64,000 bases of DNA from Diplonema japonicum (lineage: Eukaryota > Euglenozoa > Diplonemea > Diplonemida > Diplonemidae): positions 341,971-405,970 of the forward strand of contig OZ025737.1 in assembly GCA_964019335.1 (NCBI GenBank), given 5' to 3'. A program made the translations under genes and the position numbers. Numbering within the stretch: the first letter of the stretch is position 1; every line of letters begins with the position of its first letter. Of the stretch, positions 62,641 through 64,000 are shown one piece after another. The notes below the pieces were generated by a model. The model had not been told where the DNA came from. It ran no database searches and saw nothing but the letters and a program-made list of their open reading frames with translations.

Positions 62641-64000
62641 GCCCCCCCATTGTCACCCCCCCTTTACACCCGGATCCGAATGGGTCCGGGACTTTTTTTG
62701 AGGGTGGAAAATAAACAAAAAAACACACCCACACTCACTAACAGGAGGGGGGTCCTGGCCCCCGTTTCCACCACCCTCCAGGGGGTGGTGGGGGCGGTGG
62801 CCCAGGAGGAAAGATGGAAGCCGGAGCGCGCCCCGCAGGGGAGGAAAGGAGGGGGAGTACCCTGGTTGGCCCCGGGACCCCGGAAGACGAGGCAGACGGT
62901 GACGAAGGGCCGGAGGAGGAGACACCGTAGCGAGGCCACCCTCCAAAGGCGCCGCGAGGAGAGGGCCCAGGCCAGGGAGAAGGCTAGGGAAATCGCTGAC
63001 AGGGAGAAGGCTAGGGAAATCGCTGACAGGGAGCGGAGGAGGCTGCACCGCCAGAGAAGGGTCGAGAAGAGGAGGGAAAGGGAAGCCTGCAAGAAGAAGG
63101 GGTGCGGTCCCGCCCCTCCAGCTGTTGCAGCCCGGCTCATCGGGATAGCGGAAGCGGGGGGGAGGGCTGCGATGGCCAGGAGGGCCATCAGGTCGAGGGC
63201 CGGGAAACACCTTGCGAGGAAGAGGTGGGTGGCCAGGAGACGTTGGGGGCCCTATACCAGGGTGGTCTATCGGAGCCCCGTGCCCCCCCTCCCCTTAGAA
63301 GCCTCCTCGCTCAAAGGCGGAGCAACGCTTTCCCCCGGGTTTGCGGGTTTGCGGAACCCCCACCCCCGCCTCCGCCCCCAGGCGCAGCCGGAGGCCCCCC
63401 CGCCACCAGTAGGAGCACGGCCGGGGCTTCCCGAAGGACCGGCGGAGTGTGGGAGTGCCTGCTGTGTGAGAAGGGTAAGAAAGAGCACTCGTCGAAGGCG
63501 GGCTTGCAGTACCACCTGTCGAAGACCCACGCCGGAGAGCTCACGCGAGAGAACGCGAAGGTGCAAACCCGCAAACCCGCAAACCCGCAAACCCGCAAAC
63601 CCGCAAACCCGCAAACCCGCAAACCCGCAAACCCGCAAACCCGCAAACCCGCAAACCCGCAAACCCGCAAACCCGCAAACCCGCAAACCCGCAAACCCGC
63701 AAACCCGCAAACCCGCAAACCCGCAAACCCGCAAACCCGCAAACCCGCAAACCCGCAAACCCGCAAACCCGCAAACCCGCAAACCCGCAAACCCGCAAAC
63801 CCGCAAACCCGCAAACCCGCAAACCCGCAAACCCGCAAACCCGCAAACCCGCAAACCCGCAAACCCGCAAACCCGCAAACCCGCAAACCCGCAAACCCGC
63901 AAACCCGCAAACCCGCAAACCCGCAAACCCGCAAACCCGCAAACCCGCAAACCCGCAAACCCGCAAACCCGCAAACCCGCAAACCCGCAAACCCGCAAAC
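62580..64000 (+). CDS. Continuation of the element ORF: basic region, C2H2 zinc finger, then octapeptide array; runs off right edge
   Basis: In the frame set by the AlkB-ORF repeats, no stop occurs from about 62580 to the window end. It encodes a very Arg/Lys-rich region with a duplicated AREKAREIAD unit, a Pro run, then WECLLCEKGKKEHSSKAGLQ followed by YHLSKTH: a C2H2 finger of the kind found at the N-terminus of many non-LTR retrotransposon proteins. It then enters the 8-mer array, read as repeating QTRKPANP. A single frameshift separates it from the AlkB part, which may be decay, a homopolymer sequencing error, or programmed shifting. Reverse transcriptase, if present, lies to the right. 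Confidence 0.6.
63563..64000 (+). repeat. Perfect 8-bp satellite array (GCAAACCC)n, at least 54 copies, continuing past window
   Basis: From 63563 to the last base every unit is identical. The G-rich complement is TTTGCGGG, with the T-run/G-run layout of telomeric repeats. The C-rich strand is on the + strand at the right side, the wrong orientation for a chromosome end just to the right, so the array is interstitial or part of the mobile element. Because 8 is not a multiple of 3 and the unit has no stop in any frame, all six frames stay open. Confidence 0.97.

Noticed and set aside
62653-63210. Minus-strand frames rich in Pro and Leu opposite the basic region of the AlkB element
   Set aside because: The plus frame continues the element ORF and holds a zinc finger; the minus frames have no recognisable motif.
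63267-63998. Minus-strand frames encoding repeated GFAGLRVC
   Set aside because: They are a by-product of an 8-mer with no stop in any frame; no unique sequence supports a minus-strand gene.
63563-64000. True chromosome-end telomere at the right side of the window
   Set aside because: The + strand is C-rich here, whereas a right-hand chromosome end should show the G-rich strand on +.
63563-64000. CRISPR-like array
   Set aside because: The units are contiguous 8-mers with no spacers, in a eukaryotic context.

Overview
The window is nuclear DNA from a single-celled, flagellated eukaryote. Every convincing gene (about 23) lies on the + strand. Start codons are usually preceded, 2-35 nt upstream, by an isolated polypyrimidine-AG acceptor (mostly ..ACAG|G) with no matching donor in the 43-174 nt intergenic gaps, which looks like spliced-leader trans-splicing of a one-directional gene array. 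Within genes there are tiny GT-AG introns, mostly 29-42 nt, opening GTATG and usually closing in CACAG or ACAG. I placed them by frame restoration and family homology. Directional arrays with trans-splicing suggest a euglenozoan (diplonemid or euglenid) or a dinoflagellate/perkinsid relative; the GTATGY...ACACAG intron style also recalls fornicate metamonads. I cannot decide between them from sequence alone.

Layout. Positions 1-4.9 kb hold an LRR protein (cut at the left edge), a coiled-coil protein and a cyclic-nucleotide-type K+ channel. Positions 4.9-17.5 kb are repeat-rich: two TA-flanked Tc1/mariner-pogo type transposons sharing terminal inverted repeats, a decayed non-LTR retrotransposon tail, a duplicated ~210 bp cassette, long homopolymers, a Gln-rich DUF789-like gene, and a calcyphosin-cyclophilin fusion gene. 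Positions 17.5-58.8 kb are a very compact block: an IP3-receptor-type Ca2+ channel, a PH/SPRY-like coiled-coil protein, thiamine-phosphate synthase, a myosin-like protein with a degraded motor, axonemal candidates (tektin, a TSNAXIP1-like coiled-coil protein, a TPR protein), a GT61-type glycosyltransferase, the splicing factor USP39/Sad1, a possible secreted 2H phosphoesterase, a HELQ/POLQ-type helicase, and several unrecognised coiled-coil proteins. Positions 58.8-64 kb are again repeat-like: tandem 5'-leader monomers drive an ORF with a complete AlkB dioxygenase motif set, a Pro/Ser repeat region, a basic region and a C2H2 finger, which runs straight into a perfect array of the 8-mer CCCGCAAA that continues past the right edge.

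Functionally the gene block mixes Ca2+ and cyclic-nucleotide signalling (IP3 receptor, EF-hand cyclophilin, CNBD channel) with ciliary structure (tektin, coiled-coil and LRR proteins) and housekeeping (ThiE, USP39, helicase). The most unusual material is the AlkB-bearing mobile element with its telomere-like 8-mer array, the motor-dead myosin, and the calcyphosin-cyclophilin fusion.
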